Assembly: GCA_958296405.1 (NCBI GenBank)
Contig: OY282519.1
Coordinates: 2,340,132-2,404,131 of the forward strand
DNA: 64,000 nucleotides
Direction: 5' to 3'
Origin: an uncultured Pseudomonadales bacterium
GTDB taxonomy: Bacteria; Pseudomonadota; Gammaproteobacteria; Pseudomonadales; Azotimanducaceae
In this document: piece after piece, positions 53,346 to 61,302 of the stretch
How positions within the stretch are numbered: position 1 is the stretch's first letter
Layout of the letters: every line of letters begins with the position of its first letter
Translations under genes and position numbers: made by a program
Notes under the pieces: generated by a model
Database searches by the model: none
The model's input: the letters and a program-made list of their open reading frames with translations, nothing else
What the model was told of the DNA's origin: nothing

Positions 53346-54311
53346 CTAGCCGCCCGGGCAGCCGCCGGCCACTTGGGCGGCAATCCAGTCGTAAGTGGTT
53401 CTGATGCCCGTCTGAAGTGGTGTGCGCGGCTCCCAATCGATGAGGCGGCGCAGCAACGAATTGTCGCTGTTGCGGCCACGCACGCCTTGCGGTTGGCTGA
53501 GATCATGCTTCTTCCGCAGTTGCTTGCCGGCCGCTTCGCAAACTAGGTTCACAAGCTCGTTCACCGTCACCAGCTCATCCGTGCCGAGATTGACCGGGCC
53601 AGTATGGCCGCACTCCATGATGCGGCGCAGGCCCTCGATGCAATCGTCTATGTAGCAAAAGCTCCGGGTCTGCTCGCCATCTCCCCATATGTCGATGTCG
53701 GCGCCGTTCTCGGCAAGCGCGGCTTTGCGGCAGATGGCAGCCGGCGCCTTCTCGCGCCCACCTTCGTAAGTGCCGAGCGGTCCATAGATGTTGTGGAATC
53801 GCACCACGCGGACGTCTAGGCCGAACTCGGCGTGGTAGTAGCTCACCAGTTGCTCGGCAAAGAGCTTTTCCCAGCCGTAGCCCCGCTCTGGGTCTGCCGG
53901 CAGCGCTTGCTCCTCCTTCAGGGGCGCCACCTCGGCGTCGTCCTGCAGCAGCGCCGGGTACACGCAGGCGCTGCTCGTGTAGAGATAGCGCTTGACGTTG
54001 CACATCCGCGCCGCCTCTAGCATGTGGGTGTTGATCAATGCATTGTTGCGCGTGAGCAGCGCGTGGTTGGTGGCGATGTAGCCGATGCCGCCCATGTCTG
54101 CCGCGAGCTGGTAGACGTCATCCACGCCCGCGCTGGCTTCCACGCAGCGCTCGAAGCCGCGCAGATCCGCCAACACAAATTCGTCCGCGGCACTCGCCTC
54201 GAAGTCTGGGTGTTTGACGTCTGCCCCGCGCACCCAATGGCCTTCGGCCTTGAGCCGCTTGACCAAATGATGCCCGATGAAGCCGCCGGCGCCGGCGACC
54301 AACACCCTCAT
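53346..54311 (-). CDS. NAD-dependent epimerase, GDP-mannose 3,5-epimerase-like
   Basis: 321 residues from ATG 54309-54311, overlapping the stop of the glycosyltransferase 2 gene. The NAD-binding GAGGFIG is at 7-13. MGGIGYIATNHA, SSACVYPA (Cys116), YGWEKLFAEQ (Tyr145, Lys149), EGGREKAPAAICRKA and QTRSFCYIDDCIEGLRRIM are the pattern of GDP-mannose 3,5-epimerase, which makes GDP-L-galactose/gulose. An active-site Cys in place of Ser/Thr of ordinary epimerases supports this. It probably supplies a sugar nucleotide to the neighbouring transferases. Confidence 0.85.
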   Translation of the reverse strand: MRVLVAGAGGFIGHHLVKRLKAEGHWVRGADVKHPDFEASAADEFVLADLRGFERCVEASAGVDDVYQLAADMGGIGYIATNHALLTRNNALINTHMLEAARMCNVKRYLYTSSACVYPALLQDDAEVAPLKEEQALPADPERGYGWEKLFAEQLVSYYHAEFGLDVRVVRFHNIYGPLGTYEGGREKAPAAICRKAALAENGADIDIWGDGEQTRSFCYIDDCIEGLRRIMECGHTGPVNLGTDELVTVNELVNLVCEAAGKQLRKKHDLSQPQGVRGRNSDNSLLRRLIDWEPRTPLQTGIRTTYDWIAAQVAGGCPGG

Positions 54312-55099
54312 CCAAGGCTCCGCGTGCTGCCGTTCAAGAGGCCGGGCGCGAATGGCGGGCGCACGAACTGGGGAATCTTGAGCAGGGGTTTCAGGATGGG
54401 GACGAGTTGCCCGCCACGCAGGTGATTGCGGCTCCATGCGCGGCTCGCCTCAAGGTTCGCCTTCACGACGTTGCCGAGAGAGCCGTTGGAGAGGCCGCCG
54501 GGCGCCATGTGGACGAGCACGCGCTCCATGTGCGAAGAATGCACGCCGTGTTTGAGCAAGAGCCGAAGCTGCATTTCGTAATCGCTGGCGATGGCGAAAT
54601 TCAAGTCGAAGCGGCCGTAGCGCTCGTAAACGGCTCTGCGCGCGAAGAAGGACGGGTGGGGCGGGCGCCAGCCGAGCCGCCACTTGTAGTGGCGGTTGGG
54701 GCCAGACTTCCAATAGCGCACGAACTTGCCATTGTCATCCACATAGGCGATGTCGCCGTAGCACACGTCCACGCTGGCATCGCGCTCGAAAACATCCATC
54801 ACATCTTGCAGCACGGCATCGTCGCCGTAGCAGTCGTCCGCGTTCAGGATGCCGAGCACATCGCCGGTGGCCCTGCTGATGCCCTTGTTCATGCCGTCGT
54901 AGGGGCCGGCGTCCGGCTCGCTCACCACGATGCTCAGCCGCCCTCGGTAGCGGGCGATGATGTCTCGCGTCTCGTCGCTGGAGCCGCCGTCGATGACGAT
55001 GGTCTCCAACTCATGCTCGTGCCGCTGGCAGAGGATGGAATCCAAGGCGCGACCGATGCGGGGCTCGTTGAACACCGGCGTGACGATCGAGATTTTCAT
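54308..55099 (-). CDS. Glycosyltransferase family 2
   Basis: 263 residues from ATG 55097-55099. GT-A fold: KISIVTPVFNEPRIGRALDS, VIDGGSSDETRDIIARY, PDAGPYDGMNKGI and GILNADDCYGDDA, with the metal-binding Asp pair. It resembles the WcaA/colanic-acid-type transferases acting on the cytoplasmic face. It overlaps the epimerase gene by 4 bp. Confidence 0.9.
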   Translation of the reverse strand: MKISIVTPVFNEPRIGRALDSILCQRHEHELETIVIDGGSSDETRDIIARYRGRLSIVVSEPDAGPYDGMNKGISRATGDVLGILNADDCYGDDAVLQDVMDVFERDASVDVCYGDIAYVDDNGKFVRYWKSGPNRHYKWRLGWRPPHPSFFARRAVYERYGRFDLNFAIASDYEMQLRLLLKHGVHSSHMERVLVHMAPGGLSNGSLGNVVKANLEASRAWSRNHLRGGQLVPILKPLLKIPQFVRPPFAPGLLNGSTRSLG

Positions 55100-55227
55100 C
55101 GAGAGCCCTCGCTGCCGCTGTCGGGAGCCGTTCGCGACGCCCACACCAACGCCCCCCGCGCCGGCTCAGCCGCCCCCCTCAAGCGGCCAATTCTAGCTTG
55201 GATGGCGATTGTGTGCGAGGCGTGTTC

Positions 55228-55237
55228 GGGCGAGGTG
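55228..55237. repeat. Left 10-bp target-site duplication of the ISAs1 element
   Basis: GGGCGAGGTG immediately before the left inverted repeat; the identical 10 bp follow the right inverted repeat at 57280-57289. Confidence 0.92.
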
Positions 55238-57279
55238 CAGGGCTATTTCACGCTAGCGGGAAGGCATTGGCGGCCGCAGGCGTTCGGGAAGGGTCTGGCT
55301 ATTTTTCGGGGCATGCCCTATAAGGGGTTGATGAGGGGCGTGTTCGACAAGGCGGAAGCGTCGCTGCGCGAGGTGGAGGTGCGTCCGGCGCGCGCGGACG
55401 AGCGGCGCCGCTGGGACGCGCTGATGGCGGCGCACCACTATTTGGGGTTCCGGCAGTTCGCTGGGCGCGGGCTGCGCCACGTCGCGGCGTGGCGCGGGCA
55501 CTGGCTGGCGCTGGTGGGCTGGCAGTCGGGCGCGTTCAAGTGCGCGCCGCGGGACCGCTGGCTGGGCTGGCACCGTTCGGTGCAGTTCCGGCGCCTGCAC
55601 CTGATAGGCAACAACACGCGGTTCCTGATCCTGCCGGAGGCGGAGGGGATGAGGAACTTGGCGTCGCGGACGCTGGGGCTGAGCCTGCGGCGCCTGAGCG
55701 CGGACTGGCGGGCGGCGCACGGCCATCCGCTGGAGCTCGCGGAGACGTTCGTGGATCCGTCGCGGTTCCGCGGCGTCTGCTACGCGGCCTCGAACTGGAC
55801 GCGGGTGGGGCGCACGAAGGGGTTCGCGCGGCACAACGGCGCGTACACGGACCCGCACTCGGTTCCGAAGGAGATGTTCGTGCGTCCGCTGCGTTCGGAC
55901 GCCGCGGCGCGGCTGGCGGATCCGGCCGACCGCGAGGAGTGGTCGTGCCGGGCGACGCCGGTGCGCTACGCGCGGGAGGAGCTGCGCTCGCTGCGCGACC
56001 TGTTCGCGGCGATGCCGGACAGCCGGCGCGGCCAGGGGCGCAAGCACGGCCTGGCGGCGGTGCTGTCGATCTGCGCCTTGGCGCGGCTCGCGGGGCAGCG
56101 CGGGCCGGCGGCGACGGAACGGTTCGCGCGCGGCCTCGAGCAGCGCGAACTGCGCGCCTTGGGGGTCTGGCGCGACGCCGGCGGGCGCTGGACGCCGCCG
56201 TCGGACTCGACCATCTGCCGGGTGCTCGCGGACACCGACCCGGACGCCTTGGCCGACGTGCTGCGCCAGTGGGCGGCGCCGCGCCTCGCCGAGTCGTCCG
56301 ACCTGCCCGCCCTCGCCGCGGACGGCAAGCGCATCCGCGGCGCCAACCGCGCCGGCGACGGCGCCCACTTCGAGACCGCCACGCTGGTCACCCACGGCGG
56401 CCGCCCGCTGGCGAGCCGGTGCTGCCGCGACGAGGGCGGCGAGACGGCCGCGCTGCGGGCGCTGCTCGAAGACGTCGACCTGCGCGGCTGCGCGATCACG
56501 CTCGACGCCCTGCACGCCTGCGCCGACACCGAGCGCGCCATCGTCGACGTCCACGGCGCCGACCACGTGCTCGGCGTCAAGGCCAACTGCCCCGACGCCT
56601 TCGCGCAGCTCCAAGCCGTCGACTGGGACGCGCCGGCCGCCCGCCGCCACGCCGACGGCCCGGCCAAGGGGCACGGCCGCATCGAGACCCGGCGCATCGC
56701 CGCCCGCGACCTGCTGCCGGGAGCGCTCGCCTCCTTCGCGCACGCCCGACAGGCGTTCCGCGTGGTCCGCGAGCGCACCGTCGTCAAGACCGTCGCGACC
56801 TCCGTCGAGACCGCCTACGGCATCACGTCCGCGGCCGCCGAACGCGCCGGCCCCGACCGCCTGCTGGCCTGGAACCGCGGCCACTGGCAGGTCGAGAACG
56901 GCAACCACCACCGCCGCGACGCCACCCTCGGCGAGGACGCCAGCCGAATCCGCGCCCGGCACGCGCCCGCCAACAACGCCACCCTCAACAACATCGCGCT
57001 CGCCGTCGTCTTCCACCGCGGCTTCCGCTGCGTGCCCGAAGCGAACCTCCACTTCATGATGCGGCGCGGCGACGCCCTCGACGCCATCCTCAAGCCCGAC
57101 TGAGCGCCCCCGCGCGCCAGTCCATCCCCTCCTTCCGCCCGGCGGCGCCGCGCGCGGGCCCGGCGCCTGCCTTGCCGCGCAAAACGCGCCGAACCGAACG
57201 ACCGTCGATCCGGCCTGCCCCGGCCGCTCCCAGCCCCGGAGCCGCCAAGTCCAACGCCACCCAGCGTGAAATCACCCTG
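55238..57279 (+). mobile_element. ISAs1-family insertion sequence with DruA-type transposase
   Basis: 2,042 bp bounded by imperfect inverted repeats: CAGGGCTATTTCACGCT at 55238-55254 and AGCGTGAAATCACCCTG at 57263-57279, with 15 of 17 positions pairing. It is flanked by the perfect direct repeat GGGCGAGGTG, matching the 8-10 bp duplications of ISAs1 elements. It carries one gene. The intact target duplication implies recent insertion by transposition into the region upstream of the DUF499 cassette. Confidence 0.93.
55313..57103 (+). CDS. ISAs1-type transposase with N-terminal DruA (DUF4338) domain
   Basis: 596 residues from ATG 55313; the frame is open upstream to 54407 but that part lies outside the element. 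Residues about 25-200 match DUF4338/DruA: ALMAAHHYLGFRQFAGRGL, WLALVGWQSGAFKCAPRD, HLIGNNTRFLILPEAEG and RFRGVCYAASNWTRVGRT. From about 220 the ISAs1 part begins: SLRDLFAAMPDSRRGQGRKH, then the DDE residues in LAADGKRIRGAN, ITLDALHAC and WQVENGNHHRRDATLGED. It should be a functional transposase. DruA is the common protein of Druantia anti-phage systems, so the fusion is notable; it may help bind or process DNA ends. Confidence 0.9.
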   Translation: MPYKGLMRGVFDKAEASLREVEVRPARADERRRWDALMAAHHYLGFRQFAGRGLRHVAAWRGHWLALVGWQSGAFKCAPRDRWLGWHRSVQFRRLHLIGNNTRFLILPEAEGMRNLASRTLGLSLRRLSADWRAAHGHPLELAETFVDPSRFRGVCYAASNWTRVGRTKGFARHNGAYTDPHSVPKEMFVRPLRSDAAARLADPADREEWSCRATPVRYAREELRSLRDLFAAMPDSRRGQGRKHGLAAVLSICALARLAGQRGPAATERFARGLEQRELRALGVWRDAGGRWTPPSDSTICRVLADTDPDALADVLRQWAAPRLAESSDLPALAADGKRIRGANRAGDGAHFETATLVTHGGRPLASRCCRDEGGETAALRALLEDVDLRGCAITLDALHACADTERAIVDVHGADHVLGVKANCPDAFAQLQAVDWDAPAARRHADGPAKGHGRIETRRIAARDLLPGALASFAHARQAFRVVRERTVVKTVATSVETAYGITSAAAERAGPDRLLAWNRGHWQVENGNHHRRDATLGEDASRIRARHAPANNATLNNIALAVVFHRGFRCVPEANLHFMMRRGDALDAILKPD

Positions 57280-57289
57280 GGGCGAGGTG
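57280..57289. repeat. Right 10-bp target-site duplication of the ISAs1 element
   Basis: GGGCGAGGTG, identical to 55228-55237. Confidence 0.92.
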
Positions 57290-57500
57290 CCGTAGACGGG
57301 CTCCAATCATGCGCCGAAGTCCCCGTCGTCCACCGAGGCCGCCGTTTCGTGGGGGTGCTCGATATCTGGCGATGGCACGGTCTGTCGGCCGGCGATGCCG
57401 CCTATCTCGAAGTTGCTTTGCGCCAAAGCTGTCGATCGCGTCGCTCGACCTGCGCCTCCGCCAAGCCGCGGTGGCCAGGCCAGGTCGCTCTGATCGAACC
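57290..57500 (+). pseudogene. VapC-like PIN-domain remnant
   Basis: In one frame the sequence reads HGLSAGDAAYLEVALRQ and, after one missing A in the run at 57425-57427, LSIASLDLRLRQAAVA in the next frame. Together these are the second half of a VapC toxin, with two of the four acidic residues (GDAAYLE and SLDLRL). The N-terminal half is missing and no VapB partner is seen. The ISAs1 insertion is directly upstream. Confidence 0.7.
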
Positions 57501-57643
57501 GGAGGTTCCCCCGTCACCCGATGGAGTTATCGACTCCGGAGGTCCGGGGCCGACTTGCAACGAAATCCAGCTGCCAGCACCTTCGGCCCTGCTGTTAGAC
57601 CCGCCAATGCCGACGACCGAAGTGGGATACGGCCAGTGCTATA
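57501..57643. other. Leader region of the DUF499 cassette
   Basis: 143 bp with no gene. A TGCTATAGTGG sequence at about 57638-57646 could be part of a promoter -10 region, but it overlaps the GTG start, so it is not a confident call. Confidence 0.25.
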
Positions 57644-60600
57644 GTGGATTCAGCCAAGCCAAGCGATCCAGCGCGAGTGTCGACGCCACCCCTCCCGAGC
57701 ATCTTCGACCTCTGCCGCCCGCGTGCAGATGTGCTGGCTGGGCGCATGGCGGATGCCGATTTCGCCGCCGATCTCGCTTCGGTGATCGCAAGCACCGGCA
57801 GCCCGGAGTACCGCGAACCGACACGTTTCTTCGCCAACACCTACCCCACGCGAGGCTTGCGGGAGCTGCTGGCGAACGTCTGCCGCCGCTTGAGCGGCGC
57901 CGGCGGCGAAGCGGCCGCCATCTTTCGCTTGGACACCACCTATGGCGGCGGCAAGACCCACGGCCTGATCGCGCTGGTTCACGCGGCAGGCGGCATGAAA
58001 GGCGTGGGCGACGTAAGCGAGTTCGTCGATTCGAGCCTGCTGCCAGCCGGTGCTGTGCGCATTGCCGCCTTCGACGGTGAAAACGCCGATCCAGCCAATG
58101 GTCGAGCCATGGGCGAAGGCATCTTGGCGCACACGCCTTGGGGCGAGATCGCCTACGCGCTTGCCGGCCGCGCCGGATACGAACGCCTGCGCCGCAGCGA
58201 CGAACGAGGCGTGGCGCCCGGCGCGGAGACCTTGGGTGAACTGTTCGGCGGCGAACCGACGCTGATCCTGCTGGACGAACTGGCCGTTTACTTGCGCAAA
58301 GTGTGGCGCAGCCAAGGCGCTCGCCACCAACTCACGGCGTTCCTCACGTCCTTGTTCAAGGCCGTGGAAGGCGCGCCGAATGCGGCGCTCGTCTACACGC
58401 TGGCGATTGGCGGCGATGGTCGCGCCACGGACGCCTACAGCGAGGAAAACCAGTTCGTCGCCGACACGATGGCAGAGGCGGAGAGCGTCTCCGCTCGCAA
58501 GGCGACGCTGATGAACCCCACGGAGGATTTCGAGACGGCGCCGGTGCTGCTGCGCCGCTTGTTTGAGCGCGTTGACGACGACAAGGGCCGCGTTGTGGGC
58601 GCCTACCAAAGCCTGTGGCACGAGCACCGTGATGCGCTATCCGAAGAAGCCTTGCGGCCGGAGACCGCGCAAGCCTTCGCCGTGAGCTATCCGCTGCATC
58701 CGGACGTGCTCGCAACGCTGAAAGGCAAAACCTCCACTTTGAGCGAGTTCCAGCGCGTGCGCGGCATGTTGCGCCTGTTGGCACGCACCATCGCGCATCT
58801 CTGGCAACTGCATCCCGCCGACGCCACGGCGATTCACCTGCACCATATGGACTTGGGGCACGAGCCGATCCGCCAAGAGCTGGTCACCCGCCTTGGCCAG
58901 TCCGCCTTTGTGCCAGCCATCGCCAACGACATCGCTTCCGGTGGCAGCGAAAGCCAATCTTTGGCGCAGAACATCGATGCCGAGCACTACCGCGGCCTGC
59001 CGCCCTACGCCGCCTACACGGCACGAACCGTGTTCTTGCACACCTTGGCGTTCAACGAGCCGCTGAAGGGCCTTTCGCCAGAGGACCTGCGATACGCCGT
59101 GTTGGCGCCGACGCTAGATATCAGCTTCGTCGAGGAAGCCCGCAAGCGCTTTATCGCCGAATCCGCCTATCTGGACGACCGCCCCGGCGCGGCGATGCGT
59201 TTTCTTGCCGAGGCAAACCTCAACCAGATCATCCGGCGCGAGGAACGCAACGTGGATGCCGGTGACGCCCGCGCCGAACTCAACGACCGCATCGGCCATA
59301 TCTTCAACGGCGACACATTCGACGCCATCCGCTTCCCGGGCGGCCCGTTCGATGTGCCGGACGAAGTGGGCGACGGGCGCCCCAAGCTGATTGTGCTTTC
59401 TTACGATGCCGTCTCCATCGAAGGCCAAATGAGCAAACTGCCGGAGCTGGTGGAACGCATCTACACGCGCAAGGGTTCCGAAGGCCAGGCATTGCGAGGT
59501 TTGAGGAACCATCTCGCTTTCGTGGCCACCGACGAAGGCGGCAAGGCCGAGATGCAGCGGCGTGCGAGGGGCCGGCTCGCGCTACGCGCCCTGAAGCGCG
59601 CCGACCGCCTGCGCGACCTTGCCGAGCATCAACAGGACCAAGTGCGGGAGATGGAGGCCCGCTCCGAGCAGGAACTGGCCATCGCCATCCAACAAGCCTA
59701 TCGGCATGTGTTCTATCCATCTCCAAACCGCATGTCGCCAGACGTGTCCTTGGCGCACACGGCCATCGACATCCACTCCGCCGCAGACCAACCGGGCGTG
59801 GGCCAACGCCACATCGTGCGGGCCTTGCGCGAACTGAACAAACTGCGATTGCGGGAGGACGAGCCTGATGCTCCAGTCTATGTGCGCGATCGCACGCCGC
59901 TGCGAAAGGGCCAGATGACCACGCTCGCGTTGCGCGATGAGTTCCGCCGCGATCCCTCTCTTCCCATGTTGATCGGCAACGACACGTTCATCCGCGGCAT
60001 TCGGGTAGGCGTTGAGCGGGGCGACTACGTCTATCAGCGGGGCGACTTGCTGTTCGGCTCGGGCGACCCGCCGGCCGCGGTGATGATCGATGAGCAGGCG
60101 GTGGTGCTGACCATGGCTTATGCGAGGAACACAGGCGTTTGGCCGCGGGGAGTGCCTGACCCGATTCCTGACCCGGATCCTGATCCGAGTCCCGACAAGG
60201 ACAAGGACAAGAACGAGGGCGTTGGCGAAGACAGACCGCCATACAAGGCAATGTCCGAACTCCGCGCCGAAGGGCCTCTGCGCGAGGCGTTGGTCCGCCT
60301 CTGGGAGCAGGCGCGCGACAAGGGTGTCGAGAGCATCGGCCAGCTTCTAATCCAAGTGTTCGAAGCCGGCGACGCATTCCGTTTGCTGAGCGTGGTGAGC
60401 CAGATTGCGGGGGCAGACAAGAAGGTATTTCTTGAAGCCGACTACGAAACAAGAGGCGGTGGCAACTGTGATCTGAAGTTCGAAGGTGCCGTGCAGGACG
60501 CGCAACCGGTGCGAGAGTTTCTAGCCCCCCAACTGCGTGCCGCCATTGGGACTAGGCTTAAAGTTGGCATCGAACTGACCTACCGCGACGGCCTTGCCAT

Positions 60601-60694
60601 GCAGGGCAAGGCCCCGGAGCAGCTTGCCGAGAAACTGTGCCAATACGCCAACGGCGCGGCTTTCGTTTCAGCCACGGCAAGGGCGAAGGAGTAG
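57644..60694 (+). CDS. DUF499 family ATPase
   Basis: 1016 residues from GTG 57644. A P-loop of the form TTYGGGKTH (98-106) and Walker B LILLDELAVYL with Asp211/Glu212 define the DUF499 ATPase. QRVRGMLRLLARTIAHLW and TLMNPTEDFETAPVLLRRLF are conserved blocks. An acidic Asp-Pro repeat linker (DPIPDPDPDPSPDKDKDK) lies near 845-865 before a C-terminal domain. DUF499 proteins occur with DUF1156 methyltransferases and nucleases in defence-type loci; the mechanism is not established. The gene starts a plus-strand row and ends 4 bp before the next gene. Confidence 0.92.
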   Translation: MDSAKPSDPARVSTPPLPSIFDLCRPRADVLAGRMADADFAADLASVIASTGSPEYREPTRFFANTYPTRGLRELLANVCRRLSGAGGEAAAIFRLDTTYGGGKTHGLIALVHAAGGMKGVGDVSEFVDSSLLPAGAVRIAAFDGENADPANGRAMGEGILAHTPWGEIAYALAGRAGYERLRRSDERGVAPGAETLGELFGGEPTLILLDELAVYLRKVWRSQGARHQLTAFLTSLFKAVEGAPNAALVYTLAIGGDGRATDAYSEENQFVADTMAEAESVSARKATLMNPTEDFETAPVLLRRLFERVDDDKGRVVGAYQSLWHEHRDALSEEALRPETAQAFAVSYPLHPDVLATLKGKTSTLSEFQRVRGMLRLLARTIAHLWQLHPADATAIHLHHMDLGHEPIRQELVTRLGQSAFVPAIANDIASGGSESQSLAQNIDAEHYRGLPPYAAYTARTVFLHTLAFNEPLKGLSPEDLRYAVLAPTLDISFVEEARKRFIAESAYLDDRPGAAMRFLAEANLNQIIRREERNVDAGDARAELNDRIGHIFNGDTFDAIRFPGGPFDVPDEVGDGRPKLIVLSYDAVSIEGQMSKLPELVERIYTRKGSEGQALRGLRNHLAFVATDEGGKAEMQRRARGRLALRALKRADRLRDLAEHQQDQVREMEARSEQELAIAIQQAYRHVFYPSPNRMSPDVSLAHTAIDIHSAADQPGVGQRHIVRALRELNKLRLREDEPDAPVYVRDRTPLRKGQMTTLALRDEFRRDPSLPMLIGNDTFIRGIRVGVERGDYVYQRGDLLFGSGDPPAAVMIDEQAVVLTMAYARNTGVWPRGVPDPIPDPDPDPSPDKDKDKNEGVGEDRPPYKAMSELRAEGPLREALVRLWEQARDKGVESIGQLLIQVFEAGDAFRLLSVVSQIAGADKKVFLEADYETRGGGNCDLKFEGAVQDAQPVREFLAPQLRAAIGTRLKVGIELTYRDGLAMQGKAPEQLAEKLCQYANGAAFVSATARAKE

Positions 60695-60698
60695 CGAC

Positions 60699-61265
60699 AT
60701 GGCAGAGCCCGTGCCCATCGCAATGCCCGCTGCGCCGACACCGCGCTACGAATTGCGTGTGCGCCAACTGGGCCTTGCGGATGCCGAGTACGCAGTGTGG
60801 CAACTGCCGAGCCCTGCCACACCGCAGGTAGCTGCACCGACGCGAGTTGCCGGGCTGCGCGGACGCAACTTGGGCCTCGTGGAACATCGTGTGCTGCGAA
60901 CGCTGTCGCAATCTGGCGTTCGCTTAGGATCGGGCGGGCAAACCGGACGAAGGCGGAAGCGTCGGGCCGAGGCAAACAGCTACGCGCTCACGGAAGACCT
61001 AGCGCTAGCGTTTGGTCTGTTGTTCCGCGCATTGGCGCCCATGCGCAACCGCGAGAACATGCGCACGGTGGCCGAGGGCATCGCGGCCATGCAGCGCGAA
61101 GAGGCCGCGTATTGGCTTGGCATGGCGATGCATCGAAAGCGCCCAAGGCGAGTGTTGGCCGCGTTGAGGATGCTGTTGACGGAACCGCCAGTGGGACCCG
61201 CTCGCGAGCGACCGGAACGCGAAGGGCCCCGTCGGGCTGGCGCCGATATCGGCGCATTGGCCTAG
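60699..61265 (+). CDS. DUF499-associated small protein (DUF7680-like)
   Basis: 188 residues from ATG 60699, 4 bp after DUF499. PRYELRVRQLGLADAEYAVW, VAGLRGRNLGLVEHRVLRTL and LLFRALAPMRNRENMRTVAE with REEAAYWLGMAMHRKRPRRV form the pattern of a protein regularly encoded right after DUF499. I associate this with the DUF7680 family from memory; that needs a search. Probably a cytoplasmic partner or adaptor of the ATPase. Confidence 0.75.
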   Translation: MAEPVPIAMPAAPTPRYELRVRQLGLADAEYAVWQLPSPATPQVAAPTRVAGLRGRNLGLVEHRVLRTLSQSGVRLGSGGQTGRRRKRRAEANSYALTEDLALAFGLLFRALAPMRNRENMRTVAEGIAAMQREEAAYWLGMAMHRKRPRRVLAALRMLLTEPPVGPARERPEREGPRRAGADIGALA

Positions 61266-61302
61266 GGCGCCGGTCTGCGCCAGAGAGTTCGTGAAGCCGC
61301 CA

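Noticed and set aside
54407-55237. N-terminal extension of the transposase ORF
   Set aside because: Lies outside the IS inverted repeat and antisense to the glycosyltransferase gene.
55253-57052. 599-residue minus-strand ORF inside the ISAs1 element
   Set aside because: Arg/Val/Gly-rich shadow frame of the transposase with no recognisable domain.
55489-58080. 863-residue plus-strand ORF
   Set aside because: Arg/Pro/Ala-rich shadow of the transposase and DUF499 genes in high-GC DNA.
57644-60694. BREX or Dnd assignment of the DUF499 locus
   Set aside because: No PglX/PglZ, BrxC or Dnd proteins are present; only DUF499 and partner are recognisable.
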